Below are positions 61,389 to 64,000 of a DNA stretch of 64,000 nucleotides, piece after piece. The position numbers were made by a program, and so were the translations under genes. The DNA is from Kutzneria kofuensis (GTDB lineage: Bacteria > Actinomycetota > Actinomycetes > Mycobacteriales > Pseudonocardiaceae). How positions within the stretch are numbered: the stretch's first letter is position 1; each line of letters opens with the position of its first letter. The notes below the pieces were generated by a model, which saw nothing but the letters and a program-made list of their open reading frames with translations, was not told the DNA's origin and made no database searches. The stretch lies in assembly GCF_014203355.1 (NCBI RefSeq), contig NZ_JACHIR010000001.1, positions 2,358,038 through 2,422,037 of the forward strand, given 5' to 3'.

Positions 61389-62187
61389 CCTCGGCCCACT
61401 TCTCCACCTCGGCGGCACGGGACTCCTGCGACTTGCGCACCTGGTCGACGGCAACCGCGCCGAGCAGCAGGCGCAGCGGCGGCTCGTCGGCGTCGACCAC
61501 GTCGACGATCACCTTGGCGGCGCGGGCCGGGTCGCCGGGCCAGGTCGCGGCGGTCCTGGCGCGGAAGCGGTCCATCTCACCGACGGTGCCGTCGTAGTCG
61601 GGGTCGATCGCCTCGTCGGTGGAGAAGGACGCCCAGTCGGTGCGGAACGGGCCGGGCTCGATGATCGTCACCTTCACGCCGAACGGCTTGACCTCGTTGT
61701 TCAACACCTCGGAGAAGCCTTCCACGGCGAACTTCGCCGACTGGTAGGCGCCCATGCCGGGCGAGCCGCCGACCCGGCCGCCGACCGAGGAGAACTGCAG
61801 GATGTGGCCGCCGCGCTGCTGGCGCAGCACCGGCAGGGCGGCGCGGGTCACGTTGACCACGCCGAAGAAGTTCGCCTCGAACTGGTCGCGGAAGTCCCGC
61901 TCCGACATGTGTTCGATGGGCGCGCTGGAGGCGTAGCCGGCGTTGTTGGCGACGACGTCGAGGCCGCCGAAGCGGTCCACCGCGAACCGCACGGCCGCCT
62001 TGGCCGCCTCGGCGTCGGTGACGTCCAGGGCGAAGGGGGCCACCTTGTCGCCGTACTCGCCGACCAGGTCGTCCAGCTGCTCGGGCTTGCGCGCGGTCGC
62101 CACCACGTTGTCGCCCGCGGCCAGCGCCGCCTCCGCCAGCTGCCGGCCGAGGCCGCGGGAGCTGCCGGTGATGAGCCAAGTCCTCAT
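61357..62187 (-). CDS. Short-chain dehydrogenase/reductase
   Basis: 276 residues, classical SDR: TGSSRGLG (about 7-14) for NAD(P), NNAG (about 82-85), catalytic Ser in LQFSSVGG (about 132) and YQSAK (about 147-151). The basic residue after the Gly-rich loop (ATARKPEQ) suggests NADP(H). ATG with GAGAAGGG 7 nt upstream. Divergent from a TetR regulator across an inverted operator pair, so it is probably repressed by it. Confidence 0.9.
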   Translation of the reverse strand: MRTWLITGSSRGLGRQLAEAALAAGDNVVATARKPEQLDDLVGEYGDKVAPFALDVTDAEAAKAAVRFAVDRFGGLDVVANNAGYASSAPIEHMSERDFRDQFEANFFGVVNVTRAALPVLRQQRGGHILQFSSVGGRVGGSPGMGAYQSAKFAVEGFSEVLNNEVKPFGVKVTIIEPGPFRTDWASFSTDEAIDPDYDGTVGEMDRFRARTAATWPGDPARAAKVIVDVVDADEPPLRLLLGAVAVDQVRKSQESRAAEVEKWAEVSRSADFPQD

Positions 62188-62205
62188 CGTCGTACCCTTC
62201 TCTAT

Positions 62206-62273
62206 AACTAACTGGATGGTTACTTCAACCATGACATCACCACAGCTATTCCATGTCAACTATCTGGTTAGTT
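62206..62273. promoter_or_regulatory. Inverted operator pair between SDR and TetR genes
   Basis: AACTAACTGGATGGT (62206-62220) and ACTATCTGGTTAGTT (62259-62273) are inverted copies sharing the pattern AACTAACnnGATnGT. They flank the two start regions (62187 and 62288) in an AT-rich divergent gap, as expected for a TetR regulator controlling itself and the dehydrogenase. Confidence 0.7.
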
Positions 62274-62287
62274 GCTACGCTCACACC

Positions 62288-62836
62288 ATGGCCAGGGACG
62301 CGCACGCCACGAGACAGCGGCTGCTGGAGGCGGCGACCGCCGAGTTCGCCGAGCACGGCATCGCCGGCGCCCGGGTGGACCGGGTCGCCGCCGCCGCGGG
62401 CTGCAACAAGGCGCTGATCTACTCGTACTTCGGGAACAAGGACCAGCTGTTCGAGGCGGTGTTCGCACGGAACATCGCCGAGTTCTACGAGCTGGTGCCG
62501 TTCGACGCCACCGACCTGCCCGGCTATGCCGGGCGGCTGTTCGACCACTACGAGGCGCATCCCGTGACGCTGCGGCTGTCCACCTGGTACCGGCTGGAGC
62601 GCGCCGAGGGGGCCATGCCCGCCGTGTCGGCGGTCAACGACGTGCGGCTGGAACGTCTTCGTCAGGCCCAGGCCGACGGTGTGGTGTCGACCCACTTCGA
62701 TCCCGTGCAGCTCTTGGTGTTGTTGCAGGCCGTGCCCGCCGCGTGGGCGACGACGAACCCGGAGCTGGCCGGCGCCTCCACCCGCGAGTTCCGCCGCCGG
62801 ACCGTCGTCGAGGCCATCGAGAAGTTGTTGGCATAG
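62288..62836 (+). CDS. TetR-family transcriptional regulator
   Basis: 182 residues. Helix-turn-helix at about 8-52: HATRQRLLEAATAEFAEHGI, RVDRVAAAAGCNKALIYSYF, GNKDQLFEAVF. The C-terminal domain has the shape of TetR_C helices with YEAHPVTLRLSTWYRLERAE. Divergent from the SDR gene, its probable target. Followed by a perfect 17-bp hairpin terminator. Confidence 0.9.
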   Translation: MARDAHATRQRLLEAATAEFAEHGIAGARVDRVAAAAGCNKALIYSYFGNKDQLFEAVFARNIAEFYELVPFDATDLPGYAGRLFDHYEAHPVTLRLSTWYRLERAEGAMPAVSAVNDVRLERLRQAQADGVVSTHFDPVQLLVLLQAVPAAWATTNPELAGASTREFRRRTVVEAIEKLLA

Positions 62837-62840
62837 AAAG

Positions 62841-62880
62841 GGATCGGCCCCCACCCGCCGTCCCGGGTGGGGGCCGATCC
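62841..62880. terminator. Perfect 17-bp hairpin terminator after TetR gene
   Basis: GGATCGGCCCCCACCCG (62841-62857) pairs fully with CGGGTGGGGGCCGATCC (62864-62880) around a 6-nt loop, 5 nt after the stop. Confidence 0.88.
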
Positions 62881-62965
62881 GGTCCCGTCGCCGCCGCGTC
62901 TTTGCTGCCACGCAAACCTTCATGACGCGTGGTGCCGGCGACGGAAGTCCTTTCGTTGTGCTTGC

Positions 62966-63001
62966 GGGGCCGGCTCGCCCTGGTACGAACGAGCCGGCCC
63001 C
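62966..63001. terminator. Hairpin terminator after MFS drug exporter gene
   Basis: GGGGCCGGCTCG (62966-62977) pairs fully with CGAGCCGGCCCC (62990-63001), 13 nt past the exporter stop on the - strand. Confidence 0.82.
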
Positions 63002-63013
63002 TTCTCGCCGCTG

Positions 63014-64000
63014 TCAGGCGACGGCGCCTTCGAGAACCTTGGTCTCTTCCGTCTTGTTGTTGTCCTTGGGGGTGGGCGGGGTCGGCTTGATCCGCCGCAG
63101 CAACGCGATCGTGAACACCGCCGCGCCCACCGCCACGACCCCACCGGCGATCGCCGAGTAGTGCAGCGAGCTGGTGAACGCCTCACGGGCCACCGCCAGC
63201 AGCGAGTCGGCCTGGGCCCGCGGCAGGCCATGAGCGACCGTCGAGGCGGTGGCCAGGGTCTGCCGGGAGGCCTGCACGGCGGCGGCCGGCACGTCGTGCG
63301 GGGTGTGGGCGTCGAAGGTCACGGCATACACCGCCGCCCCGATCGAGCCCAGGATCGCGATCCCCAACGCCCCGCCCAACTCCTGACCGGTCTCCAGCAA
63401 CGCCGAGGCGGCGCCGGCCCGCTCGGCCGGCGCGGCCGCCACGACCAGGTCGGTGATGCAGGTCAGCACGATCGCGATGCCCAGGCCGATCCCGATCGCC
63501 CCGCCCATCACCGTGACCATGCTGCGGGCCACCTCCAACTGCGTCATCACCACGAAACCCACGGCGGCGACGAGGAAGCCGGCGGCGATGATGTAGGCCG
63601 GGCGGACGGTGCGGGCGATGATCGTCACGAACGGCACCACCAGGGTCACCACCACCGGGGAGGCCATCGTCCACAGCGCGGCCTCCAGCGTGCTCATCCG
63701 CAGCACTTCCATCAGGTACTGGGTGGTGAACACGCCGAACCCGATCAGGCAGAACGAGCAGGCGACGGACACGGTCATGGAGGCGCCGAAGTCGCGGTTG
63801 CGGAACAGTTGCGGGTCGATCATCGGGTGCGACAGGGTCTTCTGGCGGCGGACGAAGACGTAGCCCAGGGCCAGGCCGGCCGCCAGCGCCGCCGCGGGCA
63901 GGGCGGAGAACCCGTTGACCGCGGTTTCCTTCAGGCCCCAGATGATCGCCAGCACCCCGGCCAGTGACAGCAGGCCGGAGGCGAGGTCGAAGCGGCCGGC
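63014..64000 (-). CDS. MFS drug exporter, DHA2/EmrB-QacA type (5' end outside window)
   Basis: The frame is open to the window edge; 328 C-terminal residues are visible, about eight helices of a 14-helix exporter. Landmarks are FDLASGLLSLAGVLAIIWGL, HPMIDPQLFRNRDFGASMTV and ERAGAASALLETGQELGGAL, the last being the antiporter-like C-terminal motif of DHA2 proteins. It likely exports a hydrophobic drug by proton antiport. Acidic/Thr-rich tail (KDNNKTEETKVLEG). Confidence 0.88.
   Translation of the reverse strand, partial: AGRFDLASGLLSLAGVLAIIWGLKETAVNGFSALPAAALAAGLALGYVFVRRQKTLSHPMIDPQLFRNRDFGASMTVSVACSFCLIGFGVFTTQYLMEVLRMSTLEAALWTMASPVVVTLVVPFVTIIARTVRPAYIIAAGFLVAAVGFVVMTQLEVARSMVTVMGGAIGIGLGIAIVLTCITDLVVAAAPAERAGAASALLETGQELGGALGIAILGSIGAAVYAVTFDAHTPHDVPAAAVQASRQTLATASTVAHGLPRAQADSLLAVAREAFTSSLHYSAIAGGVVAVGAAVFTIALLRRIKPTPPTPKDNNKTEETKVLEGAVA

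Overview
The window is high-GC actinobacterial chromosome, most likely from a filamentous member of the Pseudonocardiales (Kutzneria/Amycolatopsis/Lentzea type). Grounds: strong G/C bias at third codon positions, many GTG starts, many apparently leaderless genes with a -10 box 6 to 8 bp before the start, an actinomycete integrative and conjugative element (AICE), WhiB-like and BldD-era c-di-GMP proteins, F420-dependent oxidoreductase, DUF574-type methyltransferase and SigE-family ECF sigma factor. No rRNA, CRISPR array, complete insertion sequence or large biosynthetic assembly line was seen.

Layout. 1-7.0 kb: MFS exporter end, phosphodiesterase, acyl-CoA ligase, histidine phosphatase, then a compact RNA locus (3925-4176) in which a 7-codon ORF carrying all four CUN leucine codons precedes two mutually exclusive hairpins and a tRNA-like gene with anticodon CAG; next an F420 oxidoreductase divergent from a BASS transporter/adenosine deaminase pair. 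7.0-22.7 kb: cold-shock protein, ABC-F ATPase, PadR regulator, a polar amino-acid ABC importer, a second acyl-CoA ligase divergent from a GAF-LuxR regulator, PxpA, a shrunken DUF5107-like protein, a degenerate patch, a FhuF-like [2Fe-2S] protein, a methyltransferase, a GGDEF protein with a degenerate EAL domain and a spermidine-synthase-like protein.

22.86-35.90 kb is a 13-kb AICE integrated in the 3' end of a tRNA-Lys(CUU) gene, bounded by 35-bp identical att repeats. It carries integrase, excisionase, RepSA-type rolling-circle initiator, a TraB/FtsK translocase, membrane (Spd-like) proteins, a WhiB-like protein, a row of small overlapping unknown genes, a GntR/KorSA-like repressor with paired operators, YdcF, HicAB and a non-coding inverted-repeat region. 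Two copies of a 56-57-nt RNA with tRNA-like acceptor and T arms, but a single bulged hairpin in place of the D and anticodon arms, lie just behind stop codons in its long leftward transcript. This and the leucine-leader/tRNA-like locus are the two most novel-looking items in the window.

36-64 kb: secreted proteins (alpha/beta hydrolase, lipoprotein, CBM13-GH62 arabinofuranosidase, F5/8C-FN3-sugar dehydrogenase) with LacI-type palindromes before the two carbohydrate enzymes; a decaying operon of an isoleucyl-tRNA synthetase lacking its editing domain and frameshifted, plus a truncated ATP-grasp gene; a two-component system that probably controls itself, a CPBP protease and a tiny membrane protein through a shared palindrome; MenC-like enolase, LexA-family repressor, ECF sigma factor with membrane partner, a lipoprotein-adaptor-MacB-like export operon, and a TetR/SDR divergent pair before an MFS drug exporter cut by the window end.
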